Assembly: GCA_005406025.1 (NCBI GenBank) | Contig: BGZK01002102.1 | Coordinates: forward strand, 1-64,000 | DNA from: Eumeta japonica | Lineage: Eukaryota; Arthropoda; Insecta; Lepidoptera; Psychidae | DNA length: 64,000 bases | Reading direction: 5' to 3' | In this document: one piece after another, positions 9,609 through 21,099 of the stretch | Layout: each line of letters starts with the position of its first letter | How positions within the stretch are numbered: position 1 is the stretch's first letter | Position numbers and translations under genes: made by a program | Notes under the pieces: model-generated | Told to the model about the DNA's origin: nothing | What the model saw: the letters and a program-made list of their open reading frames with translations, nothing else | Databases searched by the model: none

Positions 9609-11484
9609 TATGTTGAGTTTTTTTTTCACAAGGAGTCACAGTCTTCAGTTAATAATTTTCATAAAAACACTAATAGTTTATCAAATATGCCGAGTGAACA
9701 GTGAAATCACGTTTCGTTCTGACAAAAGCGTTGTATTTTGGAAATTTACGAGGAATTTTGAAAAATACTACTTTTATATAATTAAATTTATTAATAGAAA
9801 CATCGTAATTTGTAAAAATATTAATGTGCATATATCTCTTTAGCAATAAGGAGTACATATATTTTTTTCTATCCATTTCTAAACCACATGCACATTCCCT
9901 ACTGTCAGCGAGAGCACGAGTACTCAGAATTAAGTATTGTATCAGATCACTGTCGTTTAAGTCTGCGTTGTGATGAGTCATGTTTTTCAAAGTTTCAAAT
10001 AGGCCCTTTATATAAGTCGCAGTAGAATGAAGGTAATTGCAAGCGCAGTAACATAACTGTTTTGTTTTAATGTCGGATTTCGTAGTTGGAGGGCTTGTTT
10101 ATAATTTAAAAATGACCTTAATATGGGATATCATTTGTTGTAAAGGCCGCAGACTGTCATAACTTGGTACAAAGTTAGACTTTACTTCAATAGTTAAGGT
10201 TATAAAACGGTAGAGCAATTACGTGTACTGGTAAATACAATTAATATCTTTTTACACTTTTAATGCGTATGCATTACATTCTTTTTGATTTTTGCTATGT
10301 GATTTTAAATTTCGTTATTCATTGAATAAAAATAGTATGGTTCATTATGCTATACGTTATGTGTTAAAGGTAAAAGTCAGAATATATTTTGTTGCGATGG
10401 GCCATTACGTAGGTAGAATGAAATTAGTCGTAATGCTTCACCTTTATCCAAACTACCGTTACATATATTGTTTAACACCGGGAGCAATTTAAGGCGGTTA
10501 TCCGGGTAGAAGTGACCTAAATGTTCGTGATACGATCACTTTAAATAAAATAATAATTACTTCGATCTGTAATATTTCGCTGATTCGATTATTCCCGGTA
10601 TCGATTTAAATTCATGCAAAAGCGGCGACAGTACCAACCTTAAGTTTATGAATAAAGCAAATAAAGGACTCACCGCCAATCTTTCAGCTCCAACCACTGA
10701 CTTTCCTCCAAAACCCTAAGTTCTAAGTATAATAATGTAAAGCGCGCGGTGCGATGCGTGTGCACACGATGAATGTTTAATGAGCAAAGAATGTGGGTAT
10801 GCGTCAAGCGTTGAGCGTCGGGGCGAGCGGGCACTGTCATCCGCGCGGGGAGGGCCGATGTACCAACATCTGCGCCGGCAAGAGATTACGGAGAAAAACG
10901 GGGTTGTAATTAATTTTAATAAATTAGTACAGTGCACTTAAAACTAATAATGTGGGCGCAAGCAGGTCGATATATAATATATAAACGTGCACTAGCAAGT
11001 GATTTGGACATTCCCATGAGACGTTGCCGTCTTGAATTGTGTAGTCGACTTACTTGATACATAGACGTCTTTGTTTTATCGTTTCGGCATACGCATGTCT
11101 TTGTTTAAATCTTTCTCTGAAAATTTGGTAACATATTGAGTCCAACAATACGTATTTGTGAAGCTAACTTCACATATTTAGTAGCTCTCACAATTCATAT
11201 ATTAAAAGTTACGTTTATTTTCATGGTCTTACTTAAATGCAAGATACATTATTTACTAAAAAAATTCCAGTTATACTTTTCGCTATTGAATACTGTAATA
11301 GTTTTTTTTATTATTTAGGAGGCTCAAGTAAATATTAGGGAAGCAATTGCATGACTCTAAGTGCAATTATTGTTAGTAACCTATATAAATACATAAAAAG
11401 CTGAACAATAAATGCCACACAGTGTTAAGATGCAAAGGATTCACATGTTACGGGCAAAGAAGTATAAAATTAAAGGGAAGTTAC
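9609..11484. other. Intron 1-like sequence of unit 2, with a GC-rich patch
   Basis: Mostly AT-rich. A GC-rich patch at 10,740-10,900 stands out but is present once and has no convincing frame. The last ~140 bp before 11,484 resemble 1,835-1,975, the start of intron 1 in unit 1. Confidence 0.4.
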
Positions 11485-11583
11485 CTCGTACGTCCTCATT
11501 GACGTCAGAACCGTAAGCCTCAGCTGCAGGTCCTCACAGGCGACCGCCAGAGCCAGGACCAGCACGCCTAAGGGCGTCGTCAT
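11485..11583 (-). pseudogene. BEN gene exon 1 (unit 2), frame altered
   Basis: Minus-strand ATG at 11,583-11,581 starts MTTPLGVLVLALAVACEDLQ and runs 33 codons to a GTAACT donor. The length gives phase 0, whereas the intact exon at 1,976-2,045 ends in phase 1; an indel in the second half explains the difference. The N-terminal half is clearly the same peptide family. Probably the first exon of a decayed copy whose exon A is at 5,982-6,161. Confidence 0.5.
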
Positions 11584-11800
11584 GCCCGTCTCACCATTTG
11601 CACCGTTCGACGTGTCTTGCATTCTTTGCTGTCGGATTAGCGATGCCGTTCTAAGTCGTTTCGCTTTTAATTACATTTCCATCCCGCCCCTGTTTCTGCG
11701 GACTTACGCCCTTTTAACCGGCTCACCAAGTTTATTCGTACTTTTGCTAAGAAGTACTCAAATTCGTGATGCTTATTACAAATGTACTTTTTTTTACTAG
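11584..11800. promoter_or_regulatory. Promoter-like island (unit 2), eroded
   Basis: Homologous to 2,046-2,330 (shared TCGGATTAGCGATGCCG-like and TCCCGCCCC words) but shortened, with the segment coding MSPPDAG missing. A plus-strand frame here (from 11,582) is not conserved and is not proposed as a gene. Confidence 0.4.
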
Positions 11801-12364
11801 GAGATTTCAGCTAGGACACGTATTTATTAGAAGAAGCATACACCAAAATACATCAATATTTTGTAATAGTAGTCTTAATAATATAAACTTTTAAGAATAT
11901 AAAGTTGCCTTTTTAAGGGAAACCAAATGTATAAATGGATATGGAGTTCAGCATACACTTCAGATTAGATATTTCGGGACCATCCTGAAGCACAATGCAG
12001 GAGATCGTCCCGAAGAATAAAATGCACGAACAGACCGCAGGTGGACAACGCCTCAGCTCCTCGGTCCTCACCGGCGACTCGGGATATTTATACGCGTGTG
12101 GGTTTAAATTAAACAGGTAGCAGACGCGTGTGTCCGGCGCGGTTAACAGTTATTGCTCAAGTCACGGGCGGTATCAAAGTTACGTGCGGAGGGTAGTATG
12201 GGAAGAGGCACTGGAAAAACTGTATGTAAAACAAATACAGTGACTTGGCGCATACGGGATATCTATGTACTTCGTTAAAAAAGAACGAAATAATGGCATC
12301 GGGTTGGCTCGCGTTTAATGATTTCATCAATTAGTCTTATTTTTTCAAATTGGTCGTATGTCGT
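11801..12364. other. Upstream flank of unit 2
   Basis: Non-coding. It carries local sequence (11,960-12,200) not seen in the other units. Confidence 0.4.
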
Positions 12365-12545
12365 TTTTCAAATACGTGCTCTGGTGCCCCGCGCCGAGCG
12401 ATGTCCTGGGGTTGTACGACTGCAGACGCAACTTGAATGCTCATCGGCAATTTATTATTAGAGAATACTGATACTCCTCGGTCGCCCGTTTGCATTTTCC
12501 TTTAGTTGAATCGACGATCTATAGAGAGATCGTGATGGTAGTCGG
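12365..12545 (+). pseudogene. Conserved coding-like patch 'VLWCPAPSDVLG' (copy 2)
   Basis: The plus frame reads YVLWCPAPSDVLGLYDCRRN, then NAHRQFIIREY and a TGA. It is nearly identical to the inverted copy at 48,365-48,590. It is the second copy of the divergent patch found upstream of each BEN promoter. Confidence 0.35.
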
Positions 12546-12873
12546 TAACGAGCATCAAAACGTTTGTTTTTTAATCAATGAAATCAACGTCTGCAAGTAA
12601 GAAATAGGTAGTCCGATTAAATGTTTGATACCTTAACATTTCTTCTTTATATATACGAAATCTTCAAATTGCGATTACCGAAATTAGTGTTTTGAAATTA
12701 TTCAATAAAAGGTGTATAACAAATCCCTAAATATATTTATGAAACATTGAATATTTCCTAACCTACACCTGATTTTCAGTTCAAATTAGATACTTGATTT
12801 TAATTAAAGAATTTGACACGACATGGTAAGATCAGTAGATTGTAATGAAAACGATACGAGTAAAATGGTTGTG

Positions 12874-12991
12874 CCATATTCAAGGACATCACGAAGCTGT
12901 AAAAGCTCTCAGTTCGGCTACGGTGCGTAGTGCGGCACTGCTACGACACGTGGGTGCCGTAGGTGGCTGCGGGCGGTGTTTATTACTTTGA
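12874..12991 (+). pseudogene. Conserved patch 'HHEAVKALSSATVRSAA' (copy 2)
   Basis: Same ~120 bp block as 3,322-3,445, differing at only a few positions, with the frame kept. It is embedded in AT-rich DNA that is less alike between copies. Confidence 0.3.
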
Positions 12992-13329
12992 ATGAACAAA
13001 CCACATGGCCAGTAAGTTTTAACGATTTCGATAGACATTTGTATCTAATGTGAACTTTATCTAGGTATTTGCCCTAAAAATAATATAAAAGAAACCTATG
13101 AAAGGCAGTCATTGGGGACTGCCGAGAGAATAAAAGTGTCGGTGTTTTCTTGTAGATTGTCAATATAACTGTAGTGTCAGAAATTAGAAAATGCATTTTT
13201 AATTTGTAATTTGTAACTGAAAATCATTAACGTTCGTCCGGATTTAACATTTATCGGGGTTTTACGAAGCAATTAAAATATTAAATGTTTAAAAATAGAA
13301 ATATTATGATAAATCAAACATCTAAAATC
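12992..13329. other. Flank shared with the opposite arm
   Basis: Non-coding. It pairs inverted with 47,590-47,930 at high identity. Confidence 0.6.
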
Positions 13330-14010
13330 AAATCTATTGTTAGAAACAATAGTACTTTTTAATAACTTTACTTACTTTTTAATAAGATGTACTTTAAGAG
13401 AGTACTTTTTAATAAGATGTTTAAAAAGTTTTTTAAAGAGCTCATCGTTTTATTAACCGACGTGACAGACAACAAATTATACAATAATTTACCGGTCAAT
13501 ACCTTTCATTACCATAATATTGTTGTAATAAATTTAATGCTACTAAATATTTTTTGGTAATTGACAATTATTCAATCAACGTCTTCGGGTCCCCAGATAA
13601 ATTACCATTAAGGTAATATAATTTTTCCGTATCTGACTACGAATTGTCATTGCCGATAATAGATTTAAATATATCGATAAATGAAAATATTCCTCTATTC
13701 TGCCAGAAAGGAAAAAGTTGCAATTTCGGAAAAACCTTTTTATTTTGTTTAGGTTCTGTATATTCCAAATGCTTAGAGACATTAGATTGATCAGGAACCA
13801 GTTCTGCCTATCTCCGCTTGATATCGTAATAAAGATTGGAATAGAAATCGTATTTCTTTGTGGCTTTCAGAACCAAACACCTCTGGTGTAGACAAAGTTC
13901 AATATCGACGTGCTTTTCCACGAAATCATTATAAACATTTTCAAAATCTGCGTATCTTATTTAAAAATTCTGAACGCCCCTTTTATTGAGAGATGCTACA
14001 TTAGAAATAT
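13330..14010 (-). mobile_element. BEL/Pao gag relic, minus arm (internally deleted)
   Basis: The mirror copy of 46,640-47,570. The minus strand keeps the gag motif S-G-R-I-E-E-Y-F near 13,700 with surrounding frameshifts. The later part, which includes the zinc-knuckle region, is missing: at 13,350-13,440 the sequence TACTTTTTAATAAGATGT is duplicated at the deletion point. A dead fragment unrelated in position to the BEL element at 22.6-29.4 kb. Confidence 0.6.
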
Positions 14011-17000
14011 CGTTCATTTTATCTCAGTTAGAAGTTAATAAATTATAATGCATGTAGTAAAGACACAGTTAACTTTCTCGGTGCCATAATAAACGCAATA
14101 TAATTACTCACAAATTTTATGTTTAGTATTTCATATTAATTAACTTATACAATAAAAAAGTATTTTTTCTTGAATTTGAACCCTTAAACATTCACGTACA
14201 TTATGTATTTATCCACTAAACTCTAATAACAATGTATAATTCGAAATTTGTAAGCAACGTGTAATGCGGATGTAAATAGCGCCTATAAATATGGATAGAT
14301 GGCGCTTTTAGTACGTATGTACAGATCGTTTTATTGTAATAAAATACTACTTTACATAAATAAAATACTTAACGGTATTCTTAACTTAAGAAACTTTGAG
14401 AACATAAATATAACAGCTTGTGTAAAAATGCAAAAATAACTGTATGTCGACAGTTATTTCCGCGTGTGGGTATGTACGAAAATGTTAAAATGTGGATAAA
14501 TAAATAAATATCATACATATAAAATAAATATTTTACAAAATCCAAAGCCATGCGTGCTCGAATGGACCAAATGTTTATTTCAAGCTCTTGCCTAATACAA
14601 AATCTCAAAATAGTGTATTGCAGTTTCTCGAAACTTTAAATTATGCCGGTCCGCCTCGAACTTTGCATATGTATAGTGTCGAAAAAATACCATAGGAAAG
14701 GGAATAATTAGAAAGAAGGCTGACCCTAGTGGCGTCTTGGGATCGCACGCGGCACCAATATTAATATATACACATGCAAGTGTTTATGTATATTAATTAA
14801 TTAGGTTTAGAAAAGCAAATTATGAACCAAAATTGACAATCTATTTCTTAAACAACATAAAATCGTCCACGCGGTAACACCTACATTTTGTATGGATTAA
14901 TAATTAATCAAAACACATGATGACCTTCACGATTCCATTAAATCTGATATAAAAGTCAATGCGCGTATTAAGCGCTGACCCTTTTCTACTATGTTTTAAA
15001 TTTTGTCTGTTTATCGGTAGATACATCTCTCTATCTCGATATCGATGAAAAGTGGTATAAAATAAGAATATATGTTTGAAGTATGAACAAATGATAGGCT
15101 ATATGTGATTTCGATAACCCAATATGTGATGAGTGAAAGAAAATTTAATTAATGTTTTAAGTTTTTTTGTAGCCAATGTTCATTTATTTCTATATGACTG
15201 TGTACCTATACGTGTGTACCTAACATTGTAAAGAGGTGTAGGATGTATGTCTGTATATTTGGATGTAAGGCGATCTCCAGAACTACTGATCCGGTTCTGA
15301 AAATTCTGTCAGTAACAGAAAACTACAGTATTAAGAGCGTTACAGGACATTTTTGATTTTGGTAAAGCAAAGTTTTCACTAGGATATCACAACAAAGGTG
15401 ATAGAAGTCTTTACAAGGTATTCTATTACGTACTCATTAAAATATAGCGTAAATTCATTATAAATTGAAAACATTAAGGCACAGTTTATTTCTTGTGTTT
15501 CATAACTGTAATTTTTTTTTTTATAGTTGATGAGAGGAAGCCCATTATGGGCGTCCATGCGCCCACACAGGTGTGTCGACTCTCGAACTAAAACCTCCGA
15601 AATACATACTAAAACTATAATTGTAAAACGGATTAGTGTAATAATAGGAATTCCAGCAGCGCTGGTGCCGGTGGCTAATGAGCTATTGTTGCACTTTTAA
15701 GTAAAAAGTCATTCGTTGCATTGTTCCAGGTTTGTTCCGTGCTGTAAACTTGAACCGTTGTAGCGAATTAGAAATTTCTCTGTATAATAAAACGTAGCAG
15801 GCATTTTGGTCGGCGGATGACGATTTGTGAAAGCGGCGAGCTACGTAGGCATTGCAATATCAATTATGGACTTTTAATAAAAAACCATTCCTTATTTTGT
15901 TTATGCAATTTATACCTACTTTATGCAATACGATGACATTTAATAATATACTGCAATACGATAACGGTCAGAACTGCCGATATGGAACTGTTATAAGGAC
16001 GTCCTTAGACGGGTGCGAAGCTCAACAAATTATTCTGTAAATAAAGTATTGAGCTCCGATGATTTTAACTTATGAGAGTATTGCTGTAGTTTGTACTTAT
16101 GGCTCAAGTAAATTGTGTATGTGAACATTTTAGGACACATTCATCGTCAGAACGACTCGTGTGGAAAGTTTGAAGTAGGTATATGCTGTTCACTACGGGA
16201 GGAAACCTTCACAACGGCATCGTCTTCCGGTGTGCGCACAATCCATTTTAATTCTATCCACATATTCGTGACGATTGTCTTTAAAAAGAAGTTTCGTTCC
16301 CTTGTATGCCTTCATACTCCATGTCCAGTCAAGTTCGGCTCATCCGTGACCTTAATCCTAATTAAGAATTAAGTACTATAGGTTCCTATACCTATCTCGT
16401 TTTGGACAAATTAATCAAATTCATTAAACAAACGTAATAATTACTAATTGTAAAAGATATTATATTTCAATACGTTATGACGAAAAATCATTTTTGCAAA
16501 TTATAAAATATTCGATTTTTCACAAAAACTAAATTGGTTGTAATACGTTATTGCTTGAAGAATAAATATCTCTTACTAACTATCTCTTTACACTCTTATT
16601 TTATGGTAATGAATAAAAATTATAAATTTGAACAAAACTACCACAATTTTCAAATTGTCAATAAATATTTTCTAAGATTTTGGTACTGTAAAAACGACGT
16701 CGAACGACGGTGGCCCACTGTATCGCGAAGGATATAAATGTAAGAAAATTATTGAATAAATCGAAAATGTCATTCACAGATACCGCAGGGCGATAGTAAT
16801 AGTAAATAGAAATATTTACTTTGCGTTTTTTTTTATTTTCATATTAAAATAAACTTGTGCCCTGCCAAAAAAAAAGACACAAAATCCACGCGCTAACTTA
16901 TCGACTGCGGCATGCTGAAGCCAAAACATTATTACGATAACTTTTTTATCTAAAATTAGGACTTTGTTCCTATGGCATGGAACGAAGCGCTTATTTTACT

Positions 17001-17183
17001 TAAACTCTGTTTTATTTCGTTTCTTTGATTGTGTAAAGTGAATTTACAATGTGGAAAATTCTCACCCTCGTCAATGAAATTTTCTTTTAGTTCCTGTGAC
17101 AAAAATCGATTGAGGCAACTTTAGTTTCAAATATATTTTGATTTGAAATATTGAAATCGTTTTTATCGAACACTTTCATATGA
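14011..17183. other. BEN 3'-flank sequence of unit 3
   Basis: No gene. The range 14,011-16,300 pairs inverted with 44,400-46,630 at very high identity. The range 16,100-17,183 matches 33,150-34,360 (3'-flank of X) less well. Short frames (14,381-14,608; 15,852-16,372) are broken or changed in the paired copies. Confidence 0.6.
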
Positions 17184-17885
17184 CCTCACTCATAGCTCAC
17201 AGGAAAATCCAAACAAAATCTTTGAGTCTTTTATTCTCATAGGACGGAAAGTATTCGTGAAGAGAGAACGTGTACTTTAGCCGCGACTGATAAATGCAAG
17301 TGGTAGAACACTAATTATACGACGCAGTCGCGTACAAATGCTAGTCAGCGATATTTTTATTTTTATTTTAGTTGTCACAAACAAATTTGAGTCAAATAAG
17401 AGCACATAGGCAATATAAACATATAGCTTTCACATTACCAAAACCTTCAGATACATTTTTTCTACTATGAATCAAATTAAAATTAGCACACTTACCTAAA
17501 TACTTGAGATTCCGAGTCGTTAGAATTTAAACAAAGACTAAATGTACCTAATTCGATTCGTAATAAAAGATTTAACATTGCGTTTTTGCAATTCATAACA
17601 TTGAGAATACTAAAGTTCTGACCTGATGATCTGAGACTTTTCCTCTGAAATTCTGATTACTAATAAGAGAAGACGGAACGGCTCTGAGCAGCATAATAAT
17701 AAATGGCATAAGCATAAAATAATTAAACGAATGTGTGATGACGCATAATTGTATTTTTTTTAATAAATAAAAGTGTTTATTTTCATTGGCTTTATCTAGG
17801 TTACAGCTTACATTATTTATTTTTGTACCGAATGTTACGTAACGAAAAAGATATTAAATATTAAAGATAGTGTCTATGAACTCAC
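17184..17885. other. Intron 1 piece of unit 3
   Basis: The range 17,184-17,640 pairs inverted with 51,130-52,110, and 17,690-17,885 with 50,910-51,100, in intron 1 of copy Z. At 17,183 this abuts 3'-flank sequence, so exons A-E of this unit are gone. Around 17,455-17,470 is the unoccupied homologue of the element insertion at 51,366. Confidence 0.6.
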
Positions 17886-18005
17886 CGGACGGGGCGACGA
17901 CTTCGGCGGCGCGCGTTTCGCCGCTGCAGTCCGACGCCACGGCCGCGCTGGCGGGATGCAGCTGGTCTCCAAAGCCAAGATGAGCACTTCTATCGGCGTG
18001 GCCAT
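17886..18005 (-). pseudogene. BEN gene first exon, fusion of 1 and 1b (unit 3)
   Basis: Minus-strand ATG at 18,005-18,003 begins MATPIEVLILALET like exon 1, then continues directly into the 1b sequence (LHPASAAVASDCSGETRAAE in another frame) up to CCG|GTGAGT. It shows that 1 and 1b are versions of one exon. The 120 nt length does not give the expected phase 1, so this copy would be out of frame after splicing. Confidence 0.5.
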
Positions 18006-18330
18006 CGCTAACAGGCGCACCGTCCAGCAAGTCTCGTGTCGTTCGCTGTCGGATTAGCGATGCCGGTTCTTGTCGTTTTGTTTTCAATCGCGCTGCCGTC
18101 CCGCCCCCGGCCCGCTTCATGCCGCCCTTGGCGCGGCCGCGACAAGAGCGTCACCCCATCATGAGCCCTCCCGACGCGGGTCTCCTCTTCCTCCTAGCAC
18201 TAATATCGCCTGTGCCACGATATGTAGAGAGAGTCACATTCAGTAGTTATTGTAGACGGCTCGTCACACAGTCCCGATGGTTTTAATTATCGCTATTGTT
18301 TACATTTCTGCGTACTTACGCCCTTTTTAC
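18006..18330. promoter_or_regulatory. GC-rich promoter-like island (unit 3)
   Basis: Homologous to 2,046-2,330, with GC-box-like CCCGCCCCCGGCCCGC near 18,100. It contains a plus-strand frame from ATG 18,162 starting MSPPDAGLLFLLALISP, the second copy of the divergent start. Confidence 0.45.
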
Positions 18331-18594
18331 TTGACTCGCCGAGGTACGAACATATTTCTGCTGGTATAAGTACTCAAATCCATAACGATCTAATAACTGT
18401 CAGCGCCTTCAGACCGGACTAGTATTTCTTTGAAAAAATACACATTAAAATGTAGTAATATTTTGAAGTATTAGTACGCTATAATTCAATTTCGTAAGTA
18501 AAAGCGCCTAATAATAAAAATATATTTTTTTTTGTGTGCAGTTTTATATTTTTTTTAAATGCAACAGAACGTAAACAGAATATAGTTTACGAAT

Positions 18595-18856
18595 ACTAAA
18601 TAAACATGCTTTAATGATAAATCGAACTAAAAAGTAATAAATAATTCTTATTTTTTGGGGTGCACGATAAATCGGTTTTTGACAATATATGATCGGTACG
18701 ATTAGTCGAAAAATGGTACGAAAGGTAGGCATAAAGCGCCCCACGCTTTTTTCACAATGACATTAACATTTTTCGTTCATTATTTTTATTCCTATATTAA
18801 GAATTATTTTTCACTTTTTAGTTCGATTTATCATTAAAGCGTGTTTTTTAGTTTTC
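18595..18856. mobile_element. MITE with ~50 bp terminal inverted repeats
   Basis: The block ATGCTTTAATGATAAATCGA and following bases (18,603-18,650) returns inverted at 18,796-18,847, bounding about 160 bp of AT-rich DNA. No coding capacity. Not present in the other units, so it is a unit-specific insertion. Confidence 0.65.
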
Positions 18857-19544
18857 CACAATTATTTCATATTCTATATTTTTAGTCTCAAAACTATATC
18901 AACAGTATTTATAACCAAGAGCCTTGATTTGGGAATGTCTGTCGTGTGCCAATGACTTTAAGTTTGTATCATTCAAGTCTACGTGACGTCTTCATTTGAT
19001 CTGATGCATCACTATTGTATTACATTACGTTGCATTAGGTGAATTCAAAAGTGAGTTTAGCGCTCGACATAAATTAACATGTTGTATAACTTATAGTTGT
19101 GACATAAACACGTTTTTAAAATATTTTATTTTTAAATTTGACAAAATTTGGGAAACTAAAAATTTTTTAAAAATATATATCTATTTTTGATGTAATTTCA
19201 AAATTTTTAATTTTTTTTCTCAAATTATTAAATTAAATTTATCGAATTACTAAATTTCACAAATTAAATTTTTTCAAAATTTTGTTTTCAAAATATGAAA
19301 TTATTGTATTGTCGTCGGTCGTTGATAAACCTACAAAGTTTAAATAAAAATCGAGTCCAAAGGAGTCGGTTACAAGCATACAGGTGAAGTTAATAAAAGC
19401 GAGTCAAAAACAGACATTAATGTACTTCGTTAAAATGAAATGAAATACAAACATCGGGTCGACTCGCGCTTATTGACATGACCGTACAGTCTTATTTTTC
19501 AAGTGATGCGTGCTCCATAATCTTTGAGACGCGCAAATTTCCCA
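18857..19544. other. AT-rich non-coding spacer
   Basis: Nothing coding seen. 19,100-19,320 is very AT-rich. Confidence 0.4.
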
Positions 19545-19735
19545 ACCCTTGTCGGAGCAGCGGCGTGGCGACCACGTGCTCTGGTATACTGCAACTTTAC
19601 GTTTCGCAAGTAGTAATTCACGCCCAAGTGAGATTTCTGTGTTTATTTCCGTACAACTCTGTTGTCGTCCGTTTGCATTTTCCGTTAGTTGTAACGAGTA
19701 TTTAGAAAGAGATTGGTATAGCAATAGGTAAGGGC
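19545..19735 (+). pseudogene. Coding-like patch 'GDHVLW' (partial copy 3)
   Basis: Shares the AGCGGCGTGG/ACCACGTGCTCTGG beginning and the end (CGTTTGCATTTTCCGTTAGTTG) of the patch at 2,756-2,940, but the CPAPSDVLG centre is replaced. The most decayed copy. Confidence 0.3.
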
Positions 19736-20812
19736 CTCGAAACAATTTATGTTTTTCTTAATCCACGAAATCCATGCGCTGCAATTAAAAACAGATGGTC
19801 GGAATAAATGGTCTATAGCTTAGGATTTCTTCATGTATATTTTCTACATAAGACGATTTAGTGCATAGAATATTGTATTTATGGAGATATTATTATCTCG
19901 GCCAATATACACTTGCATAGGCTACACTTGGACTCGTTTGTTCATTTCTTGCTTCTTAATTTGTAAACAGCACGTTTTTTCTTTGAGCTGGAATCGGACT
20001 TCCATAGTACTTTAGTTACTGTTTAGTAAGTACAAGTCGCATAAACATTTGTATTCTCCTCTAAAACCCGTTCGGTCTGGTGTCTCTCGATAGCGCAAGA
20101 TGCTCGAGGCGCCAAAAGACCGCCATATCGATTCTTTCATCTTTAATGAATTTCAGTGCAGCGACAATCGCACCACCAGTACTGATCTAACAGTATATAA
20201 TCTGTGGAAATCGGGTAATAAACTTAGTAGTTACAAGGGAGCACGATAACGAACATAATAAATACAGGTCAAATTCATAACTCTACTTTTGAGCTTCGGG
20301 GTAAAAACGCACAGGTATTCAAAGTCTGTCTGACTGACCCGTTTGGTCTTTCAGCCGCATCTGATATCTGTCGAATATTTTAAATTATAATATATTTTAA
20401 AATAAATACAAAACTTTTATAAATGTCATCTTATTCCATGAAGCATAAATGATAAAATATGTAAAAAAAAACGAGCAATGTGTGAAAAATAAAATCAGTA
20501 CAATGTAAGTAATGTCTGCACAAATCCATCGACTTATCGTTAGATTTCTTATTGACAATTGAGCAATATGTTGCAATAACAAAACCAATAGATTGTCTCA
20601 TTGCATGTTTTATGATATTTTGGACCTGTTCATGATCAATTCGTATATCATGTCTCAAATGTGGTCAGATAGCGGCAAAACCATTGAAGCGTAGGGCTTT
20701 CGTATAAAATTTGGCAGATAAGCTCATAGAGCCGCGGTTGCGCGAGGGGTTCAATACCGTGACTTTGAGAAGGGATATAAAGCCAGTAGCAAAGATATTT
20801 TAAAAATTGAAG
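19736..20812. other. Non-coding flank
   Basis: AT-rich, no counterpart found inside the window, no credible gene. Confidence 0.35.
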
Positions 20813-20968
20813 ATGCTGTCCCTAGTACGTCTCAAACACTACAAAAACGAAACGCAAAATATGTGCGTTTTCTCCAGACACAAAGCGCAGAATGATCAAA
20901 TTTACGTGCCGCCGCTGAAAGAAGTCGATTTGCGGGAAACACATAGTTACTGTGTGTTTACTGTGTGA
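20813..20968 (+). CDS. Small unassigned coding segment, C-terminal-like
   Basis: ATG at 20,813 opens 51 codons: MLSLVRLKHYKNETQNMCVF, then SRHKAQNDQIYVPPLKEVDL, ending HSYCVFTV and TGA. AATAAA follows 30 bases later. The inverted copy at 63,849-64,000 has the same frame, with N to D at one residue. The start may be internal: upstream in-frame stops mean that this is either a short gene or the last exon of a larger one, but I see no convincing acceptor. No domain recognised. It sits at the outer edge of the palindrome on both sides. Confidence 0.45.
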   Translation: MLSLVRLKHYKNETQNMCVFSRHKAQNDQIYVPPLKEVDLRETHSYCVFTV

Positions 20969-20997
20969 CTGTCAAAACTACTTTTTTTGATCCTTTT

Positions 20998-21003
20998 AAT
21001 AAA
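20998..21003 (+). terminator. AATAAA polyadenylation signal
   Basis: Canonical AATAAA 30 nt past the stop at 20,968, with a T-rich stretch before it. A second AATAAA lies near 21,053. Supports a real mRNA 3' end or a processed copy of one. Confidence 0.4.
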
Positions 21004-21099
21004 CATTGAGTTAATTTAGTAGATATTCCTTGACATAGAAATAGTTTTTCTTAATAAATATTGTGTTTTTTAAAATATTGAAATATTTAGTGACAGCGT

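Noticed and set aside
19470..19745. Minus frame of 91 codons and overlapping plus frames
   Set aside because: Only the patch shared with 2,756-2,940 is conserved; the long minus frame is not.
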